A stretch of 64,000 bases of DNA from Cupriavidus cauae. GTDB taxonomy: Bacteria > Pseudomonadota > Gammaproteobacteria > Burkholderiales > Burkholderiaceae. Each line of letters opens with the position of its first letter. The stretch's first letter is position 1. This document shows, piece after piece, positions 25,395-33,577 of the stretch. Location of the stretch: positions 62,001-126,000 of the forward strand of contig NZ_VWRN01000016.1 in assembly GCF_008632125.1 (NCBI RefSeq), in the 5' to 3' direction. A program made the translations under genes and the position numbers. A model generated the notes under the pieces. That model saw nothing but the letters and a program-made list of their open reading frames with translations, was not told the DNA's origin and did not search any database.

Positions 25395-26572
25395 CCCTCC
25401 GTTCCCTGTTGACGATCGTCCTGCTTGCCACGTCGCTGAGCCTGACCGGATGCGGCCGGAAGGCCGAACCGGAGTCCGAGTCGCCGCGCGTCGAAGGCGC
25501 GGCCGTCGTCTTCCCCGATACGGTCAAGTCGCTGCCCGGCATTGCCGCCGAACCGGTGCGGCGCGGCGCGGAGCGCGTGCTGACGCTGCCCGGCCGGCTG
25601 GTCTGGAACGAGGACCGTACCGTGCGCGTGATGAGCCCGTTCGCCGGCCGCGTCGCCGAGATCCTGGTGCAGCCGGGCACCACCGTCGCCGCGGGCCAGC
25701 CGTTGGCGCTGCTGTCCTCGCCCGACTTCGGCGCGGCGCAGGCCGACGCGCGCAAGGCGGCCGCCGATGCCGCGCTGGCGTCCAAGGGCCTGGCGCGGCA
25801 ACGCGAGCTGTATGGCGCCGGCATCGTCGCGCAGAAGGACCTCGAGCAGGCCCAGGCCGAGGCCGCACGGGCCAGCGCCGAACTGCAGCGCGCGCAGGCG
25901 GCCCTGCGGCAGGTCGGCGGCGAACTGGGCAAGCCGGGCGCGATCGGTGTGGGCGCCCCGGATCGCTTCGCACTGCGCGCGCCGATCGCCGGCCTGGTGG
26001 TCGAACGCAACCTGAATCCCGGCATGCAGCTGCGGCCCGACCAGCCGCCGGCCGCGCCGCTGTTCCTGCTGACCGACCCTTCCGACCTGTGGGCGCAGCT
26101 CGACGCGGCCGAGGCCGATCTGGCGCTGTTCCGCCCAGGCGGCAGCGTGACGCTGACCTCGACCGCCTATCCGGGCGAGTCCTTCCCGGCCAAGGTCGTC
26201 AAGATCGCCGATTACGTCGATCCGGCCGCGCGCAGCATCAAGGTCCGCCTGTCGGTGCCAAATCCCGAGCGGCGGCTGAAGGCCGAGATGTTCGTCACCG
26301 CGCGCATCCAGGCCGCCGGCTTCGACGGCATCGCGGTGCCGGCCCGGGCGGTGTTCCTGGCCGACAATCATCACTATGTGTTCGTGCGCGTCGACGCGCA
26401 TCGCTTCGAGCGCCGCGAGGTCAAGGTCGGTGCGAGCCTGCCGGGCGTGACCGAGGTGGTGTCTGGGCTCGAACCCGGCATGCAGGTGGTGACCGACGGC
26501 AATCTGTATCTGCAGGACATCCTGCGCGATGCGAGCGCGACGCAGGCCGCGCTGCGCCAGCAAGCTCGATGA
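25391..26572 (+). CDS. czcB: periplasmic adaptor lipoprotein, CzcB family
   Basis: Membrane-fusion protein of 393 aa linking pump and outer-membrane channel. A lipobox (SLSLTGC, Cys21) shows a lipid anchor. The barrel-sandwich/lipoyl motif is MSPFAGRVAEILVQPGTTV, then a long alpha-hairpin (ASKGLARQRELYGAGIVAQK ...) and beta-barrel (PGESFPAKVVKIADYVDPA). It lacks the His-rich N-terminal extension of some CzcB proteins. Four-base overlap with czcC and a 13-bp gap to czcA show one operon. Confidence 0.9.
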   Translation: MTLRSLLTIVLLATSLSLTGCGRKAEPESESPRVEGAAVVFPDTVKSLPGIAAEPVRRGAERVLTLPGRLVWNEDRTVRVMSPFAGRVAEILVQPGTTVAAGQPLALLSSPDFGAAQADARKAAADAALASKGLARQRELYGAGIVAQKDLEQAQAEAARASAELQRAQAALRQVGGELGKPGAIGVGAPDRFALRAPIAGLVVERNLNPGMQLRPDQPPAAPLFLLTDPSDLWAQLDAAEADLALFRPGGSVTLTSTAYPGESFPAKVVKIADYVDPAARSIKVRLSVPNPERRLKAEMFVTARIQAAGFDGIAVPARAVFLADNHHYVFVRVDAHRFERREVKVGASLPGVTEVVSGLEPGMQVVTDGNLYLQDILRDASATQAALRQQAR

Positions 26573-26585
26573 GGGCGGCCGCGTC

Positions 26586-29500
26586 ATGATCTCGCGCATC
26601 GTCCATTTCGCGCTGCACCAGAAGCTGTTCGTCTGGATGGGGCTGGCGCTGTTCGTCGCCGGCGGCCTGGCGGCCTTCAAGAACCTGCCGATCGAGGCCT
26701 TCCCGGATGTCTCGGACGTGCAGGTCAACGTGATCACGCTGTATCCCGGCCGCGCGGCGGAGGAGGTCGAGCGCCAGGTCACGATTCCGATCGAGACCGC
26801 GCTGGCCGGCACGCCCAATTCGGTGCGGGTGTTCTCGCACACGCAGTTCGGCCTGTCCTACCTGATGGTGACCTTCAACGACAAGGCCACCGACGTCACC
26901 GCGCGCCAGCAGGTGATCGAGCGCCTGCGCGGCGTCGATCTGCCCGACGGGGTGCAGCCGGACCTGGCGCCGCTGTCGACCGCGATCGGCGAGATCTACC
27001 GCTTCCGCCTGAAGGGCAAGGGCCACACGCCGCAGGAGCTGCGCACGCTGCAGGACTGGGTGGTCGAGAAGAACCTGCGCCAGGTACCGGGCGTCGCGGA
27101 CCTGGTGACCATCGGCGGTACCATCAAGCAGTACGAGGTCAACCCGAATCTGGCCCGCATGCGCGACGCGCATATCTCGCTGGCGCAGCTGTTCGAGGCC
27201 CTGCAGCGCGGCAACTCGAACGCCGGCGGCGGCGCGGTCGCGCAGGGGCGGCAGCAGTATCTGCTGCGCTCGCTCGGCAGCTTCCGCAGCTCGGCCGATA
27301 TCGCGAACGTGGTGGTGTCCGAGGTCAACGGCACGCCGATCCTGGTCAAGGACATCGCCGAGGTGCGCGTCGGCGCCGCGCCGCGGCAGGGCCTGATGGC
27401 GCAGGACGACGAGGAGGACATCGTCTCGGGCATCGTGGTGATGCGCAAGGGCGAGAACCCGTCGGAGGTGCTGACCGCACTGAAGGCCAAGATCGCGCAG
27501 CTCAACGAGCAGATCCTGCCGCGCGGCGTCGAGATCGTGCCGTACTACGACCGCGCCGACCTGATCGACAAGACGCTGCACACGGTGTTCGGCAACCTGG
27601 TCGAGGGCGCGCTGCTGGTGATGGCGGTGCTGTATCTGTTCCTGGCCAACGTGCGGGCCGCCGCCATCGTCGCGCTGGTGATCCCGCTGGCGCTGCTGTC
27701 GACCTTCATCGGCCTGACCTGGGTCGGCATTCCGGCCAACCTGCTGTCGCTCGGAGCGATGGACTTCGGCATCATCGTCGACGGCGCGGTAATCGTGGTC
27801 GAGAACATCTTCAAGCGGCTGGGCGAACTGAAGGAGCAGAAGATCCGCGACAGCCGCGCGCGCTTGCACGCGATCGCGCGCGCGACGACCGAGGTCGGCC
27901 GCCCGACGGTGTTCTCGATGGTGATCATCATCGCCGCGCACCTGCCGATCTTCACGCTGCAGCGGCACGAAGGAAAGATCTTCGCGCCGATGGCATACAC
28001 GGTGACGGGCGCGCTGGTCGGTTCGCTGATCGTGTCGCTGACGCTGGTGCCGCTGCTGTGCTACCTGCTGCTGAAGAAGGACATCGCCCATCACGACAAC
28101 GCGGTGGTGCGGCTGTGCAAGCGCGCCTATGCGCCGATGCTGGCGTGGGCGCTGGACCACAAGCGCGCGGTGGTGGCGAGCGCGGTGGCGCTGCTGGTGG
28201 TGACTGCCGGCGTCGGCAAGCTGCTGGGCAGCGAATTCCTGCCCGAGCTCGACGAGGGCGCGATGTGGGTCAGCTTCGACCTGCCGGCCTCGGTGTCGAC
28301 CGACGAGGCGCGCGAGCAGGCCGCGCGGCTGCGGCGCACGATCCGGCAAACGCCGGAGGTCAAGTCGACCATCTCCAAGGTCGGCCGTCCCGACGACGGC
28401 ACCGACCCGAAGCTGATCAATACGGTGGAGATCCTGGTCGACCTGAAGCCGGAAGCGGAGTGGCGCCGCGGCTTCGACAAGCGCCGCATCATCGGCGAGA
28501 TCAACGCCAATCTGCGCAAGCTGCCGGGGATCGAGCCGAACTTCTCGCAGCCGGTGCGCGACAACATCCTCGAGAGCATCTCGCAGATCAAGGGCCAGAT
28601 CGTCATCAAGGTGCAGAGCGACAGCCTCGAGCAGAACAAGCGCGTCGCCGACCAGATCCTCGCCAACGTGCAGACCGTGCCCGGTGTGATGCGGGCCTTC
28701 ATCGACCGCGACGGCGAGCTGCCGCAGTATGTGCTCGACTTCGACCGCGCCCAGGCCGCGCGCTACGGCATCAACGTGGCCGACGTGCAGGACCTGATGG
28801 AGACCGCGCTGGCGGGCAAGGCCGCCACCGAGTTGTGGGAGGGCGAGCGGCACTTCAGCGTGGTGGTGCGGCTCGCGCCCGGCGAACGCGAACTGCCGAA
28901 CCTGCCGAACATCCTGATGCAGACCGCCGAGGGCGCCCAGGTGCCGCTGTCGCAGCTGGTGCATTTCCATGCGGCGTCCGGCGCGATGAATATCAGCCGC
29001 GAGAACGGCCAGCGCACCACGTCGATCGGCGTCTTCATTCACGACCGGGACATGGGCAGCGTGGTCAAGGACATGCAGGCGCTGGTGGCGAAGAACGTGC
29101 GCGCCGACGACGTCAAGATCGGCTGGTCCGGCGAGTTCGAGAACCAGCAGCGCGCGATGGCGCGGCTGTCGATCGTCGTGCCGCTGTCGGTGCTGCTGAT
29201 CTTCCTGCTGCTGTTCCAGGCGTTCAAGTCGTTCAAGAGCGCCACGCTGATCCTGTCGAACATCCCGTTTGCGCTGGTGGGCGGCGTGTTCGCGCTGTTC
29301 CTGACCGGCATTCCGCTGTCGGTGTCGGCGGCGATCGGCTTTATCGCGCTGTTCGGCCAGGCCGTACTCAATGGGGTGGTGATGGTGACCTACTTCAACC
29401 AGCTGCGCGAGCAGGGGCTGCCGCTGCGCCAGGCCGTGCTGGCCGGGTCGATGGACCGCCTGCGCACCGTGCTGATGACCGCGCTGCTGGCGATGCTGGG

Positions 29501-29726
29501 CCTGTTCCCGATGGCGGTCTCGCGCGCGATCGGCTCGGAGACGCAGCGCCCGCTGGCGATCGTGATCATCGGCGGGCTGATCACCGCGACCGTGCTGACG
29601 CTGATCGTGCTGCCGACGCTGTACGAATGGATGGTCAGCCGCAGCTGGCCGGATGAGGCGGCGGAGGAAGATGAGGTTGCGGCGGGGGCAGCAGGGGTGC
29701 GACGGGACGACGAGGCGGTGGTTTGA
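26586..29726 (+). CDS. czcA: heavy-metal efflux RND pump, CzcA family
   Basis: Proton-driven inner-membrane exporter of 1046 aa with 12 TM helices. The charged TM4 motif reads DFGIIVDGAVIVVEN (about residues 394-408), the pattern of HME-RND pumps for divalent cations (Zn, Co, Cd or Ni), unlike the Cu/Ag group. Other family motifs: NLPIEAFPDVSDVQVNVITL at the N-terminus and SEFLPELDEGAMWVSFDLP at the second periplasmic domain. ATG 26586 gives the standard MISRIVHFALHQKLFVW start; an upstream ATG (26529) overlaps czcB. The last 25 residues are acidic. No metal sensor (czcRS type) or cation-diffusion facilitator lies next to it. The metal cannot be fixed from sequence alone. Confidence 0.92.
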   Translation: MISRIVHFALHQKLFVWMGLALFVAGGLAAFKNLPIEAFPDVSDVQVNVITLYPGRAAEEVERQVTIPIETALAGTPNSVRVFSHTQFGLSYLMVTFNDKATDVTARQQVIERLRGVDLPDGVQPDLAPLSTAIGEIYRFRLKGKGHTPQELRTLQDWVVEKNLRQVPGVADLVTIGGTIKQYEVNPNLARMRDAHISLAQLFEALQRGNSNAGGGAVAQGRQQYLLRSLGSFRSSADIANVVVSEVNGTPILVKDIAEVRVGAAPRQGLMAQDDEEDIVSGIVVMRKGENPSEVLTALKAKIAQLNEQILPRGVEIVPYYDRADLIDKTLHTVFGNLVEGALLVMAVLYLFLANVRAAAIVALVIPLALLSTFIGLTWVGIPANLLSLGAMDFGIIVDGAVIVVENIFKRLGELKEQKIRDSRARLHAIARATTEVGRPTVFSMVIIIAAHLPIFTLQRHEGKIFAPMAYTVTGALVGSLIVSLTLVPLLCYLLLKKDIAHHDNAVVRLCKRAYAPMLAWALDHKRAVVASAVALLVVTAGVGKLLGSEFLPELDEGAMWVSFDLPASVSTDEAREQAARLRRTIRQTPEVKSTISKVGRPDDGTDPKLINTVEILVDLKPEAEWRRGFDKRRIIGEINANLRKLPGIEPNFSQPVRDNILESISQIKGQIVIKVQSDSLEQNKRVADQILANVQTVPGVMRAFIDRDGELPQYVLDFDRAQAARYGINVADVQDLMETALAGKAATELWEGERHFSVVVRLAPGERELPNLPNILMQTAEGAQVPLSQLVHFHAASGAMNISRENGQRTTSIGVFIHDRDMGSVVKDMQALVAKNVRADDVKIGWSGEFENQQRAMARLSIVVPLSVLLIFLLLFQAFKSFKSATLILSNIPFALVGGVFALFLTGIPLSVSAAIGFIALFGQAVLNGVVMVTYFNQLREQGLPLRQAVLAGSMDRLRTVLMTALLAMLGLFPMAVSRAIGSETQRPLAIVIIGGLITATVLTLIVLPTLYEWMVSRSWPDEAAEEDEVAAGAAGVRRDDEAVV

Positions 29727-29788
29727 TTGCCGCCTCTCTACCGCCTGCGCCGCCGGCGGGAAAGGGCGGGGGAGGGCAACGGCGTTCG

Positions 29789-31033
29789 CTATCCCTCCGC
29801 CGCCGTCACGTCCCGCACGACGCCAGCCCGCAGCATCCGCGCAATCTCGGCCTCTCCATACCCGCACTCGGCCAGCAGCGCCCGCGTGTCCTCGCCCAGC
29901 CGCGGCGGCGGCCGCCGGTATTGCGCCGGCGTCTCCGACAGCTTGATCGGCAGGCCGATGCTCTTGACCGGCCCGGCCTCGGGATGCTGCTGCTCGACCA
30001 CCATTTCGCGCGCGAGAGTTTGCGGATGCGACAGCGCCTCGCCGATCGAATGCACCGGCCCGGCCGGCACGCCCGCCGCGTCGAACGCCGCCAGCCATTC
30101 GGCCGAGGGCTTGGTGCGCAGGATCTCCGCCATGGCCGGCAGCAGCGTGTCGCGGTGGCGCATGCGGTCCGAGTTCAGTCGATAGCGCGGATCGGTCAGC
30201 CATTCGGGCCGGCCCAGCACCTGCGCGATCCGTTCCCAGTTCTTCTCGTTGGCGCCGCCGACGATGATGTGCCCGTCCTGCGTCGGAAAGGCCTGGTACG
30301 GGGTCGCCAGCACATGCGCCGAGCCGCTCGGCCCCGGCGATTCGCCGGTGGCGAAATGGATCGCCGCATGCCAGTACAACTGCTGCAGGCCGGCTTCGAT
30401 CAACGAGGTCTCGACGATCTGGCCGCGCCCGGTCTTCTGCTTGTGCTGGTAGGCCGCCAGGATGCCGAACGCGGCCAGGATGCCGGCATTGATGTCGGCG
30501 ATCGAGTTGCCGGTGCGCAGCGGCGGTCCGCCTTCCTCGCCGGTGATGCTCATCAGCCCGGTATAGCCCTGCGCGATCAGGTCGAAGCCGCCCTTGTCGG
30601 CGGCCGGGCCGGTACGGCCATAGCCCGAGATCGCGCAATAGATCAGGCCGGGATTGATTTCCGACAGCACGTCGTAGCCGAGACCAAGCTTTTCCAGCGT
30701 GCCCTTGCGAAAGTTCTCGATCAGCACGTCGGCGTCGCGCACCATCCGCAGCAGCACCGCCTTGCCTTCGGCCGTCTTCAGATCGAGTGCGATCGCGCGC
30801 TTGTTGCGGTTCAGCATCAGGAAGGGCGCCGACACGCCGTTGATGCGCGGATCGCGATAGCCGCGCGCATCGTCGCCGCCATCGGTCTTCTCGATCTTGA
30901 TCACGTCGGCGCCGAGGTCGGCCAGCATCATGCCGCAGGTCGGGCCGGCCATGATCTGCGCCAGCTCGAGCACGCGCATGCCGGCGAGGGCGCCGGCCTG
31001 CGGAGAACGTTCGGATTGCATGGGGGAAGCCAT
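29789..31033 (-). CDS. CaiB/BaiF-family CoA-transferase
   Basis: Class III CoA-transferase of 414 aa, which moves CoA between carboxylic acids through an aspartyl-CoA thioester. Signature segments: LAGMRVLELAQIMAGPTCGM, LGADVIKIEK, NRNKRAIALDLKT, IENFRKGTLEKLGLGY, and GFDLIAQGYTG, where Asp151 is the expected nucleophile. AAGGA precedes the ATG at 31033. The hydratase gene upstream ends 25 bp before it, so both are one operon: CoA activation plus hydration of an enoyl-CoA. Acid substrate unknown. Confidence 0.92.
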   Translation of the reverse strand: MASPMQSERSPQAGALAGMRVLELAQIMAGPTCGMMLADLGADVIKIEKTDGGDDARGYRDPRINGVSAPFLMLNRNKRAIALDLKTAEGKAVLLRMVRDADVLIENFRKGTLEKLGLGYDVLSEINPGLIYCAISGYGRTGPAADKGGFDLIAQGYTGLMSITGEEGGPPLRTGNSIADINAGILAAFGILAAYQHKQKTGRGQIVETSLIEAGLQQLYWHAAIHFATGESPGPSGSAHVLATPYQAFPTQDGHIIVGGANEKNWERIAQVLGRPEWLTDPRYRLNSDRMRHRDTLLPAMAEILRTKPSAEWLAAFDAAGVPAGPVHSIGEALSHPQTLAREMVVEQQHPEAGPVKSIGLPIKLSETPAQYRRPPPRLGEDTRALLAECGYGEAEIARMLRAGVVRDVTAAEG

Positions 31034-31058
31034 CGCTGTCCTTCGAGGTGGAGGCCGC

Positions 31059-31949
31059 TCAGCGGCCGTGAAACTCGGGCGTCTGCTTGGCGAGGAAGGC
31101 GCGATAGCCGGTGCGGAAGTCCTCGGTGTCGAAGCAGTCGAAGGCCTCGTCGCGCTCGCGCTCGCTCAGCGGCGTGCCGGCCGCCAGTTGGCGCGCGAAC
31201 TTCTTGTGCCAGCGGGCGACCAGCGGCGCGCCGCTGGCGATGCGCTGCGCGGTCGCGGCCGCTTCGGCGGCGACCTGGTCGTCGGGCACCACGCGCGACA
31301 CCAGGCCCATGCCATGGGCCTCATCCGCGCCGACGATCCGGCCTTCGAACAGCAGCTCCAGCGTGCGCGACTCGCCGATCAGCCGGATCACCGGGGCCAT
31401 TTCCGCATGGGCCATCACCAGCCCGAGGTTCTTGATCGGCGCGCCGAAACGGCTGCCCTGGCCGCAGATGCGGATGTCCGCCATCGCGGCGATCTCCAGC
31501 CCGCCGCCGACGCAGATGCCGTGGATCTGCGCGACCACCGGATGGCGGCAGTCCTGCAGCGCCTGCGCGGTGGCGTGCATCACCTTGCCGTAGGCGGTGG
31601 CCTGCGCCTTGTTCGAGCGCGCCTGCGCGAACTCGCCGATGTCGTTGCCGGGCGAGAAGGCCCGCTCGCCGGCGCCGCGCACGATCACGCAGCGCACGCC
31701 GTCGTCGGCGGAGAGGGCGCGGAAGGCGTCGCCCAGTTGCTGCCACATCGACAGCGTCATCGCGTTGAGCTTGGCGGGGCGGTTCAGCACGACGGTGGCG
31801 ATGGCGCCGTCGCGGATCGTCAGCACGGGGCTGTCGTCGGTGCCGCCCGGTTGGGGATCGACCCGGGAATCCGGTCGGGCTTCCGGGTGCGAATCGGGTC
31901 CGGAATCGGGTCCGGAATCGGGAGAAGCGGAGGCGGGCATCACGGTCAT
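31059..31949 (-). CDS. enoyl-CoA hydratase/isomerase
   Basis: Crotonase-fold enzyme of 296 aa. Oxyanion-hole motifs: NRPAKLNAMTLSMWQQL, FSPGNDIGEFAQ and IHGICVGGGLEIAAMADIRI, then GAPIKNLGLVMAHAEM. The expected catalytic Glu pair of crotonase is not both obvious, so it may be a hydratase or an isomerase. The N-terminal 35 residues hold a Pro/Asp/Ser repeat (PDSGPDSGPDSHPE) coded by GGAATCGGGTCC-type repeats at about 31870-31925. ATG 31949 has AGGAG upstream; further upstream the frame crosses the operator site. Confidence 0.88.
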   Translation of the reverse strand: MTVMPASASPDSGPDSGPDSHPEARPDSRVDPQPGGTDDSPVLTIRDGAIATVVLNRPAKLNAMTLSMWQQLGDAFRALSADDGVRCVIVRGAGERAFSPGNDIGEFAQARSNKAQATAYGKVMHATAQALQDCRHPVVAQIHGICVGGGLEIAAMADIRICGQGSRFGAPIKNLGLVMAHAEMAPVIRLIGESRTLELLFEGRIVGADEAHGMGLVSRVVPDDQVAAEAAATAQRIASGAPLVARWHKKFARQLAAGTPLSERERDEAFDCFDTEDFRTGYRAFLAKQTPEFHGR

Positions 31950-31997
31950 CGAGGGCGCTCCTGGCAGGTTGGCGACATGGTGTCTTGCCGCATCGTT

Positions 31998-32022
31998 GAT
32001 TTGGTATACCATATCCCAAATC
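31998..32022. promoter_or_regulatory. GntR/FCD-type operator palindrome
   Basis: The perfect palindrome TGGTATACCA (32002-32011) matches the FadR-subfamily pattern (T-n-GTATAC-n-A) and is embedded in a wider GATTTGG ... CCAAATC inverted repeat. It lies between the leftward hydratase/CoA-transferase operon and the rightward GntR gene, 29 bp before the GntR start. This fits autoregulation and control of the divergent operon. Confidence 0.65.
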
Positions 32023-32050
32023 ATCGCCACATACCAAGGAAGCATCGCCC

Positions 32051-32860
32051 ATGGTTAACCCGGAAGACGCGCCGGCAACGCTGGCGCCCGACCTGCCCCA
32101 GGCGCGCACCGGCGGCGAGCGCGGCCGCCGCACGGGACCCGCCACCGCCGCCAGCGCCGCAGCCGGCCTGTCGGCAGACGGCGACGACCCGCTGGCGATC
32201 GCGCATCCGACGCTGGCCGCGGTGGTGGCCGAGCGGCTTCGGCAACTGATCATCAACGGCACGCTGGTGCCGGGGGTGTGGCTCAACGAGCGCGATCTGT
32301 GCGAACGGTTGCGCGTCTCACGCACGCCGCTGCGCGAGGCCTATCGCATCCTCGCCGCCGATGGGCTGGTGATGTTGCTGCCCAAGCGCGGCGCGCAGGT
32401 GATCGCGATGTCCGAGCGCGACGTCGCCGACCTGTTCGACGTGCTGGCCGTGCTGGAAGGACTGACCGGACGGCTCGCCGCGGAGAAGGCCAGCGACGAG
32501 GAACTGGCGCAGATCGCCCGGCTGCATCGCGCGATGCTCGACGCCTATGCCGCGCGCGACCTGCACGCCTACTACGAGGCCAGCATGGGCACCCATCTGG
32601 CGATCAGCGCGGCCGCCCATAACCCGACGCTGGCCGACACCCATCGCCGCCTCAATCTGCGCGTGCAGAACCTGCGCTTCCGCTCGAACCAGGACCGGGA
32701 CGAATGGGCCCACGGCGTCGAAGACCACCAGCGCTTCGTCACCGCCTTGCTGGCGCGCGACGGCGCCACGGTGGAGACACTGATGCGCGAGCACGCGCTG
32801 CAGAAGAAGGCGCTGGCGATGCGCGAGGCCCGCGAGCGCGAGGCCGCCGCGACGCGATAG
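32051..32860 (+). CDS. GntR-family regulator with FCD domain
   Basis: Ligand-responsive repressor of 269 aa. A 40-residue Ala/Thr-rich leader precedes the winged helix (VVAERLRQLIINGTLVPGVW, NERDLCERLRVSRTPLREAY, LAADGLVMLLPKRG), then the helical FCD domain (DLFDVLAVLEGLTGRLAAEK; SMGTHLAISAAAHNPTLADT) with conserved His and Asp/Asn ligand residues for a metal-bound carboxylic acid. AAGGAAG lies upstream of ATG 32051. It probably regulates the divergent CoA-transferase/hydratase genes via the palindrome upstream. Confidence 0.92.
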   Translation: MVNPEDAPATLAPDLPQARTGGERGRRTGPATAASAAAGLSADGDDPLAIAHPTLAAVVAERLRQLIINGTLVPGVWLNERDLCERLRVSRTPLREAYRILAADGLVMLLPKRGAQVIAMSERDVADLFDVLAVLEGLTGRLAAEKASDEELAQIARLHRAMLDAYAARDLHAYYEASMGTHLAISAAAHNPTLADTHRRLNLRVQNLRFRSNQDRDEWAHGVEDHQRFVTALLARDGATVETLMREHALQKKALAMREAREREAAATR

Positions 32861-33165
32861 CCGCAGCGATGGACGCCGCGATCGTCGCAAGCAGTTATTT
32901 CGGCTGTAACGCCGCATTACGCGACGAACGCGGCCGCGCTGGCGGCAGTACGGGCGGCAGCATGACGGGAAGGCGGGCGCAGCGGCCGCCAGCCTCGCCC
33001 CGGCAAGGGCCTGGGCGCTCTCCAGCGTGTGTCGAAGCCGGTCTCCAGCGCCCGCCCGCTTGTGAGACGGTCTTACAACTGCATCCGTCCGAGAGCGCGA
33101 CGCATCGCTACAGTCGAGCCATGTTCAACGCGCCGCCAAGCCGGGCAGCGCATCAGGAGAAAAAC
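32861..33165. other. 305-bp spacer, no gene seen
   Basis: Spacer between the GntR gene and the His-rich protein gene. I find no convincing gene. The last 100 bp should hold the promoter of the His-rich gene, but no clear -35/-10 pair can be named. Confidence 0.5.
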
Positions 33166-33483
33166 ATGACTCGCCAATTGCTGATCGCACTCGGAACCCT
33201 GGCCGCCGGCGCCCTGTTCGGGCTGGTGTCGCCCGCCCAGGCGCATTCGGACCGCCACGACCATCGGCATGGCTACCATCGGCACGAGCACTACCGTCCG
33301 GCGCCGCCGCATGTGCGGCGCCACCACTACCGCCATGACCACCATCACCATCGCTACTACGCCCGTCCGCACCATGGCCACGGCCACTACGTGTCGCGCC
33401 CGGGACACCGCTACGTGCCCGAGCGCTGGGTCAGGGACTCGCACGGGCATGTCGTGCGGCGTCCGGGGTATTGGACGCGCTGA
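33166..33483 (+). CDS. small secreted histidine-rich protein
   Basis: Protein of 105 aa with a signal peptide (LLIALGTLAAGALFGLVSP, cleavage near AQA-HS). The mature part of about 80 residues is very rich in His, Arg and Tyr (HDHRHGYHRHEHYRPAPPH; HYRHDHHHHRYYARPHHGHG), ending VVRRPGYWTR. Such a composition suits metal binding (Ni, Zn, Cu) or buffering in the periplasm, but no named family is recognised. AGGAG lies 9 bases before ATG 33166. It stands alone with its own terminator. Confidence 0.8.
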   Translation: MTRQLLIALGTLAAGALFGLVSPAQAHSDRHDHRHGYHRHEHYRPAPPHVRRHHYRHDHHHHRYYARPHHGHGHYVSRPGHRYVPERWVRDSHGHVVRRPGYWTR

Positions 33484-33517
33484 GCAATGGGATCGCGGTC
33501 TTGCCATCGCTGCCAGG

Positions 33518-33547
33518 AAATGCCGGCCGGTTTGGCCGGCATTTTTC
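33518..33547 (+). terminator. rho-independent terminator
   Basis: The stem AATGCCGGCC / GGCCGGCATT with a five-base loop is followed by TTTTT. It lies 35 bp after the stop of the His-rich gene. Confidence 0.88.
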
Positions 33548-33577
33548 TTGCGCGCCGGCTCCTTATGGACCGTCTCC

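Noticed and set aside
29727-29779. A possible second REP-like copy between czcA and the CoA-transferase gene
   Set aside because: Outer arms match over only 5 bp (TTGCC/GGCAA) and the inner palindrome is a simple CCGCCGGCGG; too weak to call.
26421-30638. A lower-strand open frame of 1405 codons across czcA
   Set aside because: It lies antisense to a well-conserved RND pump and has a His/Arg/Asp/Gln-rich composition typical of shadows in high-GC DNA.
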